This document shows positions 42,457-51,209 of a DNA stretch of 64,000 nt, piece after piece. The translations under genes and the position numbers were made by a program. The stretch's first letter is position 1. Every line of letters begins with the position of its first letter. Origin of the DNA: RGIG5579 sp045541915 (lineage in GTDB: Bacteria > Bacillota > Clostridia > Oscillospirales > SIG627); assembly GCA_045541915.1 (NCBI GenBank), contig JAZQJZ010000026.1, positions 1-64,000 on the forward strand, given 5' to 3'. The notes under the pieces are model-generated. The model did not search any database, had not been told where the DNA came from, and was given only the letters and a program-made list of their open reading frames with translations.

Positions 42457-43662
42457 TCAAAAACTGATGATTTCATTGAAGCAATCCAGCGCATAACGAT
42501 CGCTCATTCCTGCCAGATAGGAAATGACCGCTTTGGCATAGTCTTTTTCAAAGGAAATGTCAAAAATTGCTTCATTTTTTTGTTTCGGATCCCGAATGAG
42601 GGTCCAGTAAGAGGAAAGCCACTCGCAGAAGGAGGTGGTAACCTTTGGATAGATCTTTGCCAGTTCATCCAGACGAAGCAGTGTATCGGGACCGTCATAA
42701 CAATCAAAAAGAAGCTGGAAGATTTCCCGGATCACGATCTCAAAGAAATTCTCCGCACGGGTAACGCGCGGCGCACGGTAGATGGTGCGAAGATTAAATT
42801 CGCCCAAAACCCGAATGAATTCATTGGCACGTTCGGAAAAGCAAATGCCACATTCCGCATCGGAATGAGTGGAAAGATCATGAATCAGATGGTTGATGAT
42901 GATGGTATTGTTGATCTTGGTTCCGGTGGTGTACTCTGCCACAAGATCGGTCAGTTCCTCCTGGTTATCCGGCGTGAGAACACCCAGGGCCACCGCATCT
43001 TCAATGTCACGTCCGATATAAGAAATACGGTCTGCCATTTTCACAACGCAGCCTTCATAAGTAAAGGCATTGACCTTGCCGGGCTGAGTCAGATCGTTCA
43101 GATCCATCGCCTCTTGCCGTGGATGCAAATGATTCTCTGTTGCCTCTCCGCAGTGACAAATCAGGCCGTCTCTCACTGCATAGGTCAGATTCAAGGGCTG
43201 ACGGCAACGCTGGTCGTCTTCCAGAAGCTCAATGTGATCCACAAAATAAAGGCTATTCTTTTCGTGCCAGAATGGCTCTCCCAAAACCTTTTGGGAAATG
43301 GAAGAAAGCACTCTCTCCCCCTTGTGCCCAAAAGGAGAATGGCCCAAATCGTGCCCCACAGCAATGGCGCGGACCAATTCCGTATTCAGGCCAAGGGAAT
43401 CGGCAATGGCAGTGGCAATGGATTCCACGTGCAAAACGTGCTCAATGCGCGTACAAATATGGTCGCTTTGAGGAGAAAAGAATACCTGTGTTTTATGCTT
43501 CAAGCGACGGAAGGCAGAGCTGTGAATGATACGAGTATAGTCCCGCAGGAAGGGACTTCTGGAATCCTGCTCCCGGGAATATAGTGGCTTTTCTCGGGCG
43601 GTGGCTTCCTGCCAGCGAGGGTGATTGGGGGTCATGGCATATTGAGACAGTTTTTTCTCCAT
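42457..43662 (-). CDS. dgt: deoxyguanosinetriphosphate triphosphohydrolase-like protein
   Basis: A 401-residue HD-domain dNTP triphosphohydrolase. CTRIEHVLHVESIATAIA, the metal pair in GHDLGHSPFGHKGE, and GRDIEDAVALG belong to the dGTPase type. It removes triphosphate from dNTPs and tunes nucleotide pools. In many clostridia dgt lies upstream of dnaG-rpoD, but here it sits with dnaJ-like and DUF5685 genes. AAAGGAG precedes the ATG. Confidence 0.93.
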   Translation of the reverse strand: MEKKLSQYAMTPNHPRWQEATAREKPLYSREQDSRSPFLRDYTRIIHSSAFRRLKHKTQVFFSPQSDHICTRIEHVLHVESIATAIADSLGLNTELVRAIAVGHDLGHSPFGHKGERVLSSISQKVLGEPFWHEKNSLYFVDHIELLEDDQRCRQPLNLTYAVRDGLICHCGEATENHLHPRQEAMDLNDLTQPGKVNAFTYEGCVVKMADRISYIGRDIEDAVALGVLTPDNQEELTDLVAEYTTGTKINNTIIINHLIHDLSTHSDAECGICFSERANEFIRVLGEFNLRTIYRAPRVTRAENFFEIVIREIFQLLFDCYDGPDTLLRLDELAKIYPKVTTSFCEWLSSYWTLIRDPKQKNEAIFDISFEKDYAKAVISYLAGMSDRYALDCFNEIISF

Positions 43663-43681
43663 ATTAGACTCCTTTGATCCG

Positions 43682-44182
43682 TCAAAAATGAAAACGATGA
43701 CGGAGTTTTAGAATGTACCAGATCAAAAAGCGATCTAGCAGAATGTCATAAAAAACAAAGCAGAAATTGGCAAGGATAACGGTACTGGCATAGAGCCAGG
43801 TTGCTTCCCTGATTCCCGTAACAAAAGCAGAAAGGGCCAAAAGAATGATGAGAATCAGGTTGAACAGTACGGTTTTAACCACCCGGCACAAAATAGGCTT
43901 TAGCATATTGATCTTCTTTTGCACAATGGGATACCAGCCAAAGAAGGAAAGAAAGATCACACCGGGACTTTTGAGTGGCAATACCAGAGACAAAAGACCA
44001 GCTACCGCAAAGGCAGAAAATGCCACCCGATCACCGTATTCAGCGGAGAGCACCATAATCACAAGTCCGGCAATGACGCTCAGTGATACATCCAGGCTTT
44101 CCACAAGACTTCCCAAGGAAAGGATCGCCACACAAAAGGCGGCCATCAGGGAAGAAATACATAGCATTCTGGTTTTTTTCAT
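43682..44182 (-). CDS. small multi-pass membrane protein
   Basis: A 166-residue hydrophobic protein with about five membrane helices. Its MAAFCVAILSLGSLVE start and FFGWYPIVQKKI loop resemble small ECF S-component-like clostridial proteins, but no ligand motif or partner ATPase is nearby, so I do not assign transport. It begins immediately after the J-domain gene and ends 19 bases before dgt. Confidence 0.75.
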   Translation of the reverse strand: MKKTRMLCISSLMAAFCVAILSLGSLVESLDVSLSVIAGLVIMVLSAEYGDRVAFSAFAVAGLLSLVLPLKSPGVIFLSFFGWYPIVQKKINMLKPILCRVVKTVLFNLILIILLALSAFVTGIREATWLYASTVILANFCFVFYDILLDRFLIWYILKLRHRFHF

Positions 44183-44183
44183 A

Positions 44184-44774
44184 TCAACAACAACTGATCA
44201 GATCGCCGCCGCAGCACTCGCAAAGGCAATCGGCACAAATCAAGCCGGAGCAAATATCGCAGGAATCACACTCTTTGTAAGAGCCGCTGGGATGGAAAGA
44301 GCCATAATTCTGCTGTGCGCCGCGGAAACGCTGATACATGGAAGCATATTCTCCGTTCCCGGGCTCCATACGGTAAGCCTCTTCAAAATAACGGGCTCCC
44401 TCGTTGTAATTGCGACGATAAATGGCGCAAAGGCCTTTTAAATAGTTCCATTCTGCAGGTCGGTCCGATTGAGAATCCAAAAGAACCTCTGCTTCCCCAA
44501 TACGGCCGGCAGAGATCAACTCCCGAATACGGGGAAAACGGGTGGTGCCTGAGCCGGAATAAGACGCGCCGGTTGCGTTGCCGCTTGCTCTTTGATGAAG
44601 GATGGCATCATACGCTTCGTTGATCTCCTTCATTTTTTCACCGGCAATATCGCTAAATTCTGTGTTGGCATAATTGTCAGGATGAAATTTTTTGGCAAGT
44701 TCCCGATAGGCTTTCTTGATCTCATCGTCACTTGCCTGGGGAGAAACCCCCAAAACACTATAAGGATCTTTCAT
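44184..44774 (-). CDS. J-domain protein with Cys-rich C-terminus
   Basis: A 196-residue protein with an N-terminal J domain: PYSVLGVSPQASDDEIKKAY, then KFHPDNYA with the HPD tripeptide, so Hsp70 (DnaK) stimulation is likely. A helical TPR-like middle (LKGLCAIYRRNYNEGARYF) follows. The tail has nine Cys in about 27 residues, a probable metal site. It lacks the Gly/Phe, zinc and substrate domains of DnaJ, so it is a specialised J protein. It overlaps the DUF5685 gene by 17 bases. Confidence 0.9.
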   Translation of the reverse strand: MKDPYSVLGVSPQASDDEIKKAYRELAKKFHPDNYANTEFSDIAGEKMKEINEAYDAILHQRASGNATGASYSGSGTTRFPRIRELISAGRIGEAEVLLDSQSDRPAEWNYLKGLCAIYRRNYNEGARYFEEAYRMEPGNGEYASMYQRFRGAQQNYGSFHPSGSYKECDSCDICSGLICADCLCECCGGDLISCC

Positions 44775-45642
44775 TATTCTCTCCGTTTTTTGGTTTTAAA
44801 ATTTTACTTAGCGCTGCCGGCAAGCCGCGGCAGATGATATTTTCACAAATGGCAAAAAGCGCTTCCTCTCCCTCGACCAAATCCAGAATATGCTTCATCT
44901 CATCAATGTAAAAGGAGAGCACACGGTCAACTTGGCATAGGCTTTCTTTTTCAGGGAGAGCTCGGTTTTCCAGCAGTGGATTGAATGCCCCGGTTTTCAA
45001 GTCCTTTTCCATATCATCCAAGGCATCAAGGGTATAGAGAAATCTTCCCATTTTTTCGCCAATGCCGGCAAGGAGACGCTTTCTTTTCCCCTCTGTGCCA
45101 AAGGAAAACAAAAGAGAAAGGCAGTCAGCAAACAGGGTACACATTTCATCCAGCCCAGCACCCTCCCTTTCCTTCTCCCGTCCCTTCAAGAGAAGCTCTG
45201 ACACTTGACAGGATAAATCCACCAAAGCAGGCTCTTTCTTTTCCAAACGGGATTTTGAGTGCTTCAAAAAAGGAAGAAAAAGAAAAATAGCTCCTTTTCT
45301 CCAAATGGAGGAATCCGGATCGGCCAGGTCATCTTGCATTTTTCCAATGGTAAGGACCATTTCAGCATAGACCGTATAGCCAAGGGTTTTGTTGTGACAA
45401 AGCCTCATTTTATGCTTCTGAAAGGGATGCAGAAGGCATTTTTCTTTTTCCAGCTGCATTTCTTCTCCGCAAATCAGCATTCTCAAAAGAGCAAGAAACA
45501 CAAAGTCATAATCAAAGAAAGGAAGCAAAGCGCAGCAGTGCAGTTGCCGAATGGAATGGCAAAGACCGCAATAAACTGCGCCGTAAAGACGATGGTGCTT
45601 CACGAGAAGCTCGCTCTCGTAGCATTTTACATATCCAAGCAA
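44758..45642 (-). CDS. DUF5685 family protein
   Basis: A 294-residue, largely helical protein matching DUF5685. The N-terminus has YCGLCHSIRQ with a CxxC-type site, and later helices include YTLDALDDMEKDLKTGAFNPLL, which recalls prenyl-synthase-like bundles. Function unknown. The start is a TTG at 45642, supported by AAAGGAG 8-9 bases upstream and a TATAAT at 45676-45671. It leads the operon with the J-domain gene. Confidence 0.85.
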   Translation of the reverse strand: MLGYVKCYESELLVKHHRLYGAVYCGLCHSIRQLHCCALLPFFDYDFVFLALLRMLICGEEMQLEKEKCLLHPFQKHKMRLCHNKTLGYTVYAEMVLTIGKMQDDLADPDSSIWRKGAIFLFLPFLKHSKSRLEKKEPALVDLSCQVSELLLKGREKEREGAGLDEMCTLFADCLSLLFSFGTEGKRKRLLAGIGEKMGRFLYTLDALDDMEKDLKTGAFNPLLENRALPEKESLCQVDRVLSFYIDEMKHILDLVEGEEALFAICENIICRGLPAALSKILKPKNGENNERSL

Positions 45643-45717
45643 AATAAAAACTCCTTTCCCAGATTACTTTATTATACACGAAGTTTTCCTTCTTTTCCAT
45701 AGTTTTGCGGATTTTCC

Positions 45718-45746
45718 TTGCAAAAATTAAGGTTTCGGCTTATAAT
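45718..45746 (+). promoter_or_regulatory. promoter of the CBM9-like gene
   Basis: TTGCAA (45718-45723), 17 bases, TATAAT (45741-45746). Confidence 0.8.
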
Positions 45747-45774
45747 AAACATACTATGATTTTAGGAGGCCAAT

Positions 45775-46368
45775 ATGAAATATCAAATCATTCGCGGTGA
45801 TGAATCCAAGCTTCAAGACGCTTCTGAAGCCATGATCCACGATGTGCCCTGGGGCTCTACATACACACCGGATTCCCGCTTCAAAGGAATTTATATTGAG
45901 GGAAAAGGTTTCCTTTTTAATCTCTGCTGCTATGAATCCAATCCCCGCGCGGAGCAAAAAGAAAACTATAGCAGTGTGTGCGAGGATAGCTGCCTTGAGA
46001 TCTTCCTCAACTTCGCACCCGATAAGAGCAACTCTTACATCAATTTTGAAATGAATTCCATCGGCACATACCTGATCAGCATCGGCCCTGACCGTTACAA
46101 CCGCTTTGACATTCACACTCCCATTATGCCGGAGGTAAAGGCAAGAGTGCGCGAGGGAATTTGGGATGTGACTCTTTTTATTCCCAACGAGACTCTTTAT
46201 TACCTGTACGGAAAAATTGACTTCAAACCCGGCTATACCTTCACCGGAAACGCCTTTAAATGCGGCGACAAGACCGCAAGTCCCCATTACCTTTCCTGGG
46301 CACCGATGCAGAGAGATGCGATGGATTTCCACCGTTCTGACCGTTTCGGTACCTTTGAAATCGTCTGA
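45775..46368 (+). CDS. carbohydrate-binding family 9-like protein
   Basis: A 197-residue soluble beta-sandwich protein. EDSCLEIFLNF and YINFEMNSIGTYL match the CBM9-like domain found in bacterial carbohydrate-active proteins. No signal peptide or catalytic domain is present, so it may bind intracellular sugars or act in a complex. TAGGAGG precedes the ATG. The next gene starts on its stop codon (TGATG). Confidence 0.85.
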   Translation: MKYQIIRGDESKLQDASEAMIHDVPWGSTYTPDSRFKGIYIEGKGFLFNLCCYESNPRAEQKENYSSVCEDSCLEIFLNFAPDKSNSYINFEMNSIGTYLISIGPDRYNRFDIHTPIMPEVKARVREGIWDVTLFIPNETLYYLYGKIDFKPGYTFTGNAFKCGDKTASPHYLSWAPMQRDAMDFHRSDRFGTFEIV

Positions 46369-46964
46369 TGCGATCCCTCTTTTCCGGCCCCATTCGGCGG
46401 AGCTTCCGTGCCATTCCTACGCTTGAAACACCAAGATTGATTTTGCGAAAGATCTTACCGGATGATGTTTCGGATATGTATGAATACGCAAGAGATCCGG
46501 CAACCAGCCGTTTTTTGCTTTGGGAGCCCCACAGCTCCAGAACCTTTACCGAAGCACATATTCGATACTTGCAAAAGCAGTATCGGGATGCCGCTTTTTT
46601 CGATTGGGCGCTGATCGATAAGGAAAGCGGCAAAATGATCGGCACCTGCGGCTTTACTGAAATCTACGAAAAGAAAAGGCTGGCAGAGGTCGGTTATGTT
46701 CTCTCCCCCGCCTTTCATCGGAGAGGTCTTGCGCCGGAAGCCTTGAAAAAGGTGATGGAATATGGCTTTGAGCAGTTGGGCCTTCAAACCTTGTCCGGGC
46801 GCTTTATGGAAGAAAATCTACCCAGCCAAAAGGTGCTTTCCCGATTGGGTTTTCGTGAAAACACCACCAAAAGCGAATCCTTTTATAAACGGGGAAAAAA
46901 ACAGCGGATCCTCACCTACACTATTACAAAGGAAGAATATGAACTGCAAAAAAACTCTCTGTAA
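46368..46964 (+). CDS. GNAT family N-acetyltransferase (RimJ/RimL type)
   Basis: A 198-residue acetyltransferase. TPRLILRKILPDDVSDMYEY is the typical RimJ/RimL start. The acetyl-CoA loop is YVLSPAFHRRGLAPEAL, and LPSQKVLSRLGF lies near the end. The substrate could be a ribosomal protein, an antibiotic or a small amine. Its last codons form part of the following terminator stem. Coupled to the CBM9-like gene. Confidence 0.92.
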   Translation: MRSLFSGPIRRSFRAIPTLETPRLILRKILPDDVSDMYEYARDPATSRFLLWEPHSSRTFTEAHIRYLQKQYRDAAFFDWALIDKESGKMIGTCGFTEIYEKKRLAEVGYVLSPAFHRRGLAPEALKKVMEYGFEQLGLQTLSGRFMEENLPSQKVLSRLGFRENTTKSESFYKRGKKQRILTYTITKEEYELQKNSL

Positions 46965-46984
46965 CCAAGGTTACAGAGAGTTTT
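46951..46984. terminator. bidirectional terminator overlapping the GNAT stop codon
   Basis: AAAACTCTCTGTAACC pairs perfectly with GGTTACAGAGAGTTTT around AA. The stop codon of the GNAT gene lies inside the left arm. Confidence 0.9.
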
Positions 46985-46989
46985 CATTT

Positions 46990-48873
46990 TTACTTCTGAT
47001 AGGCAAAATAATTGGTTTTGACCGTATTCCAGGAGGTTGACAAAAGGGCTTTAACTTCGCGATTGCGCTCCTTGATCTTTTCGGTCTCCTCTCCCTGGTA
47101 ATCGGGAGTCCAGTACATTTCCGAATCGATCCAGGAATAGTCGCTGAAGCAAACAAAGCCGCCCTCCTCGCTGAAGGCATCGTGGCCTACTAGGTAACGG
47201 GCATCGTACTCCAAACCGAAAAGATTGGCAACGGTGGGAAGCATATCCACAGAGGAGGTATATTTTTCCACAGTCTGACTCTCCAGCTTTTCACTGTAAA
47301 TGAAGAAAGGCGTGTTGCAAATGGTATTCATATCCGAAACGCCCTTCAGCTCCATTACAAACCCGGTATCGGTCAAATATTTACTGTAGTGATCGCCAAA
47401 GAGAATGAGGGTGGTGTTATGAATGGTGCCGTCTTCTGTCATTTTTTCCACCAGTTGGCCGATGAAAGCATCGGTTTCCTGGGCGTGGGCAATGGCGCGC
47501 ACAAACTGATTCCAGGTATCCGCATTATCCGTTTTGATCCCACTTTCTTTCGCCAGTACATTGGCCTTCTTTAAATGAGGACCGGAAATGGCGGAGCGAG
47601 CCTCGGTATAAGGACCGTGACCGGAATAGGTGATGATATAGTCAAAGAAGAGGCTATCGTGACCCACCATTTTTTCATACCCTTCCATTAAGGTGGTATC
47701 TCTAGTTTGATCACCGGTCAATTCCAGGATGTCGTGATCGTTAAAGGCTTCGTAACCCCATTGAGGATGAACCACTTCCCGATTATAAAACCTACCGTCC
47801 AAGGTGTGATAGGAATTGGCGGCATAACCATGATTTCGAAATAGGTTCGGCAAGGATTGGGGGTAAACATTGGTGGCATAAGTACGGGCACTGGTACCAG
47901 TGGCGGGAAGATAAAAGCCGATGTTAAAGGCAAACTCCGTATTAAAGGTGCCGGCACTTAAAAAGAGCGGTGTATAGTGATGGACAAAATCCAAGCTGTT
48001 TTGCTGCAGTGCCCAAAGATTGGGCATAAACTCTTCCGTGATCATCCAGGTATCAATGGATTCCAGAAGAATGGCAATGGCATTCTGCCCCTCCAAAACC
48101 CCGGTCATTTCATTGCTTTGGGTTTCGGCCTGGCTTTCGAAATACTCACTGGCCTCATCTCTCATACGGCCATAGTTAAAAAAATCACCCAAGGAATAAG
48201 TAAAGCTACGGAACAGATGCTGATAGATTCCGCAAAGTTTGAGACACTCATTGGAATTGGAAAAATCCATATAGTAAGAAGAAATGGAGCCGGGATTATA
48301 GGTATCAGTCCATTCAAACTTGCCTACCGTTCCATCCTCCAAGTATTCACAGTGTGTCAAAATAATGCCGGTGACACTGCCCGAAAGCAAAAGCACACAG
48401 ACCACAAGCGTGATCCAATGGATCTTCTCTTTTTTTGGCGCCATAAGGATAGCCAAAACTCCCACAGCAAGGGAAAGAAATAAAAACAGATAGATCTTCC
48501 AGGAAAAGGTCAGATACTGAATGCTGATAAATGCCGCGGCATCCTCCGCAAAAGCCAGATCAGAAAAGGAAAGAAAGCTTCCCGAAACGTGATACAGCAC
48601 TGCATGGACAAATGCGAGAATCACAAATGTGCCGACAAAAATCGACATTACGATGCGTTTTGCAAGACCGGGGACCAGATAAACGATCACGCTTAAAATG
48701 GCCGTCCAGCAAAGGGTGAACACATTGGGTGTCCAGTGCGTGGCAGAGGTGGTGCCAGCTCCCGGATGAAGAGCGCGAAAGGAAACATCCAGAAGGATCA
48801 GCGCGAAAAAGAACACAAAGGGATAAAGATAGCGTCCAAAACGATTACAAAAAACCGTCCATTTTTCTTTCAT
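46990..48873 (-). CDS. LTA synthase family sulfatase-fold phosphoglycerol transferase
   Basis: A 627-residue membrane enzyme with five N-terminal helices (to about 205) and an extracellular alkaline-phosphatase-fold domain. Catalytic Thr309 lies in GTFNTEFAFN; YSGHGPYTEA and LFGDHYSKYL supply metal ligands. It resembles LtaS-type proteins that transfer glycerol phosphate from phosphatidylglycerol to lipoteichoic acid or related surface glycans. A promoter is visible at 48934-48906. Whether true lipoteichoic acid is made here is unknown. Confidence 0.92.
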   Translation of the reverse strand: MKEKWTVFCNRFGRYLYPFVFFFALILLDVSFRALHPGAGTTSATHWTPNVFTLCWTAILSVIVYLVPGLAKRIVMSIFVGTFVILAFVHAVLYHVSGSFLSFSDLAFAEDAAAFISIQYLTFSWKIYLFLFLSLAVGVLAILMAPKKEKIHWITLVVCVLLLSGSVTGIILTHCEYLEDGTVGKFEWTDTYNPGSISSYYMDFSNSNECLKLCGIYQHLFRSFTYSLGDFFNYGRMRDEASEYFESQAETQSNEMTGVLEGQNAIAILLESIDTWMITEEFMPNLWALQQNSLDFVHHYTPLFLSAGTFNTEFAFNIGFYLPATGTSARTYATNVYPQSLPNLFRNHGYAANSYHTLDGRFYNREVVHPQWGYEAFNDHDILELTGDQTRDTTLMEGYEKMVGHDSLFFDYIITYSGHGPYTEARSAISGPHLKKANVLAKESGIKTDNADTWNQFVRAIAHAQETDAFIGQLVEKMTEDGTIHNTTLILFGDHYSKYLTDTGFVMELKGVSDMNTICNTPFFIYSEKLESQTVEKYTSSVDMLPTVANLFGLEYDARYLVGHDAFSEEGGFVCFSDYSWIDSEMYWTPDYQGEETEKIKERNREVKALLSTSWNTVKTNYFAYQK

Positions 48874-48905
48874 ATCAGAGAAAAATCCTTTCGAAAACTA
48901 ACTGA

Positions 48906-48934
48906 ATTGTATCATTCTTTGTCAAAGTTTGCAA
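48906..48934 (-). promoter_or_regulatory. promoter of the LtaS-like gene
   Basis: On the minus strand TTGCAA (48934-48929), 17 bases, TACAAT (48911-48906) with a TGA extension. Confidence 0.75.
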
Positions 48935-48984
48935 TGCTTTTCATCATTTTTTAAAACACTGTGCACACTTTTTCCATCAAAAAA

Positions 48985-49851
48985 TTATCTCAATGCTTGG
49001 AAGATCCTATCGATGGCCGAGGGGGAAATTCTTTCATCGAACTTTCTGGCAAACAAAAACTCGGAGGATAAAAGAGCCGGCACATCCTCCTCCCGGAAGA
49101 CATAAGGAGCGCCCCGTTCCCAGTCGATCAGTCGCATATTGGCACGATCCTCCCCGGGTGGTGCGAACAGGCAATTTTGGAAGGGGGAATTCATCAAAAA
49201 GGTTTGAAGAAAGATCTCGTCACAGCAACGGGTATTGGAAAAACGAGTTAAAATGTTTTCTTTCTCTCGGATCAGAGCAGATAAGAAGGTGTGAGTGCAG
49301 CTGAACCAATTGGCGCCTTTATAAAAAAGAATCTGATCCTTTTTGGTTCGGTCAACACCGATTCTTTTCTGAAGCGTAATCCAAAGGTTTTGAAGGCGAA
49401 AGTAAACACCGCATTTTCTCTCCTTTTCCTGAAGAAGCCAGTAGAGAGAAAATCGCTCCCGAACACCGTCTGCCGGAAGCCGAGAATCCAAATGAACAAA
49501 TTCCTTTTCCGGGTTAGCATCGAAAAACGCCAAGATTTCCGCAATTTTTTTCAAGGGAAGGTCCATGCCGGAAAGAAGGTGATAATGGGCATATTCTCCG
49601 GGGAGGGCACATTGAATGAGAGACAATTCACATTCGATCTGGCTTCTGCCTCCCCAATTGACCCTTCTCCTGGGAACTGGAATGATCCGGGAAAATTGAG
49701 TACAGGAACAGAACCTCTCCGGTGAAAAAGAGGCATTCCGGTCAATATGAAGAAAAATATCCACTCTGGGATGATCCAGCAAAATCAAGAGTTTTTTCAA
49801 TTGCTCGGGATTGGTATGGGCCATAATCAAAAAAGCATGCTTTTTTTCCAT
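48985..49851 (-). CDS. GT14 (core-2/I-branching type) glycosyltransferase
   Basis: A 288-residue cytoplasmic glycosyltransferase. HAFLIMAHTNPEQLKKLL, IFLHIDRNA, VNWGGRSQIECELSLI and YHLLSGMDLPL match bacterial GT14 beta-N-acetylglucosaminyl/xylosyl transferases. It may decorate a surface polymer. The ATG follows the ftsZ terminator so closely that no Shine-Dalgarno is visible, and a TATAAT (49855-49850) overlaps the start codon. Its expression signal is unclear. Confidence 0.88.
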   Translation of the reverse strand: MEKKHAFLIMAHTNPEQLKKLLILLDHPRVDIFLHIDRNASFSPERFCSCTQFSRIIPVPRRRVNWGGRSQIECELSLIQCALPGEYAHYHLLSGMDLPLKKIAEILAFFDANPEKEFVHLDSRLPADGVRERFSLYWLLQEKERKCGVYFRLQNLWITLQKRIGVDRTKKDQILFYKGANWFSCTHTFLSALIREKENILTRFSNTRCCDEIFLQTFLMNSPFQNCLFAPPGEDRANMRLIDWERGAPYVFREEDVPALLSSEFLFARKFDERISPSAIDRIFQALR

Positions 49852-49858
49852 TATAGTA

Positions 49859-49890
49859 AAAAAAGAGGGGTAAAACTTACCCCTCTGTTC
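49859..49890 (-). terminator. terminator after ftsZ
   Basis: On the minus strand AGAGGGGTAA pairs with TTACCCCTCT and is followed by a run of seven T. It closes the dcw cluster. Confidence 0.92.
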
Positions 49891-49901
49891 CTTTCGGCGA
49901 C

Positions 49902-51047
49902 TTAATCTTCGAAATAGGTCTTATTGCGGTTGTTCTGCAGAATGCCGATGAGTGCATCCAAATTGTCCTCATCCTTTACAAGCTCTGCCAATTCCTTCTG
50001 CTTTTCAGCGGAAAGAGGTGCGCTCTTCTGCTCGGTGATGATGCTCAGATCATCTTCCAAGGTACTGCGCTTTTCAGCCTTGGCTTCTACCTTAGCACCG
50101 AAATCGGTTGCAACAACGGTAACCTTGATCTCATCTTCCAGGTTTTCATCGAATGCGGCACCCCAGATGATATTGGCATCGGGATGAGCCTGCTCACGAA
50201 CCATAGAGGAAGCAATTTCCACTTCTTCAAATCCGATATCGGAAGAACCGGTGATATTGATGATGATGCCGCGTGCACCTGCGATGCTGGTCTCAAGCAG
50301 GGGGCTCTGAATTGCCATTTTTGCAGCGGTTTCAGCCTTGCCCTGTCCCTTTGCACTGCCAACGCCCATATGTGCCATACCGGCATCCTTCATCACGGTG
50401 GTAACGTCAGCAAAGTCCAGGTTAACAATACCGGGAACGTTGATCAATTCGGAAATAGACTGAACACCGTTAGCAAGAACGGAGTCAGCGATTTCAAATG
50501 CATTCATCAAGGTGATCTTCTTTTCGGAGACCATCTTCAATCTTTCATTTGGGATCACAACAAGAGAATCCACAAACTCGGAAAGCACCTTAATGCCTTC
50601 TTCCGCCTGGTCCATTCTTCTCTTTCCTTCAAAAGCGAAGGGCTTGGTCACGATACCAATGGTGAGAATGCCCATTTCTTTTGCAATTTTTGCCACAACA
50701 GGAGCTGCGCCGGTACCGGTACCGCCGCCCATGCCTGCCGTGATAAAGACCATATCAGCACCCTTGAGTGCTTCGGTGATCTCCTCGGTGGATTCCTCTG
50801 CTGCCTGCTTACCAACAGCAGGATTTGCACCAGCACCCTTTCCCTTGGTGGTTCTTTCGCCAATGGCGATCTGCTTGGGAGCCTGGGTAGAACGCAGAGT
50901 CATCAGGTCGGTATTGAGCGCAATGAAATCAACTCCTCTTACATTGGAGTTGATCATACGTGCAACGGTATTGTTTCCACCGCCGCCAACACCGACTACC
51001 TTAATATTCACTACGCTTTCGTAGTTTGTATCCATTTCGTAAGACAT
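49902..51047 (-). CDS. ftsZ: cell division protein FtsZ
   Basis: A 381-residue tubulin-like GTPase that forms the Z ring. VVGVGGGGNNTVARM, the tubulin signature GMGGGTGTGAAPV, and NFADVTTV-type LDFADVTTVM are intact. The C-terminal end (LIGILQNNRNKTYFED) departs from the usual conserved FtsA-binding peptide, in keeping with the missing ftsA next to it. GAGGAGG precedes the ATG, and it has its own promoter. Confidence 0.97.
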   Translation of the reverse strand: MSYEMDTNYESVVNIKVVGVGGGGNNTVARMINSNVRGVDFIALNTDLMTLRSTQAPKQIAIGERTTKGKGAGANPAVGKQAAEESTEEITEALKGADMVFITAGMGGGTGTGAAPVVAKIAKEMGILTIGIVTKPFAFEGKRRMDQAEEGIKVLSEFVDSLVVIPNERLKMVSEKKITLMNAFEIADSVLANGVQSISELINVPGIVNLDFADVTTVMKDAGMAHMGVGSAKGQGKAETAAKMAIQSPLLETSIAGARGIIINITGSSDIGFEEVEIASSMVREQAHPDANIIWGAAFDENLEDEIKVTVVATDFGAKVEAKAEKRSTLEDDLSIITEQKSAPLSAEKQKELAELVKDEDNLDALIGILQNNRNKTYFED

Positions 51048-51126
51048 TTGGATATCCTCCTCTATATTTCCTCTTTGCTATTCTATTTTTTATAAAAATC
51101 AGCAGAGTAAGCGATTCGTAAGTGCT

Positions 51127-51155
51127 ATTATAATATTTTTTTTCAATAAATGCAA
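51127..51155 (-). promoter_or_regulatory. promoter of ftsZ
   Basis: On the minus strand TTGCAT (51155-51150), 17 bases, TATAAT (51132-51127), in the 162-base gap between ftsQ and ftsZ. Confidence 0.8.
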
Positions 51156-51209
51156 TAGTTTTTTTCAAAAAAGTGTTTTTTTTTGATTTTTTCTTGTTTT
51201 TCCAGCAAT

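Noticed and set aside
42580..43584. 334-codon open frame antisense to dgt
   Set aside because: dgt has intact family motifs and operon context; the antisense frame shows no recognisable domain or start signal.
49850..49855. TATAAT as the promoter of the GT14 gene
   Set aside because: It overlaps the start codon, no -35 box is placed properly, and transcription would begin inside the coding region.
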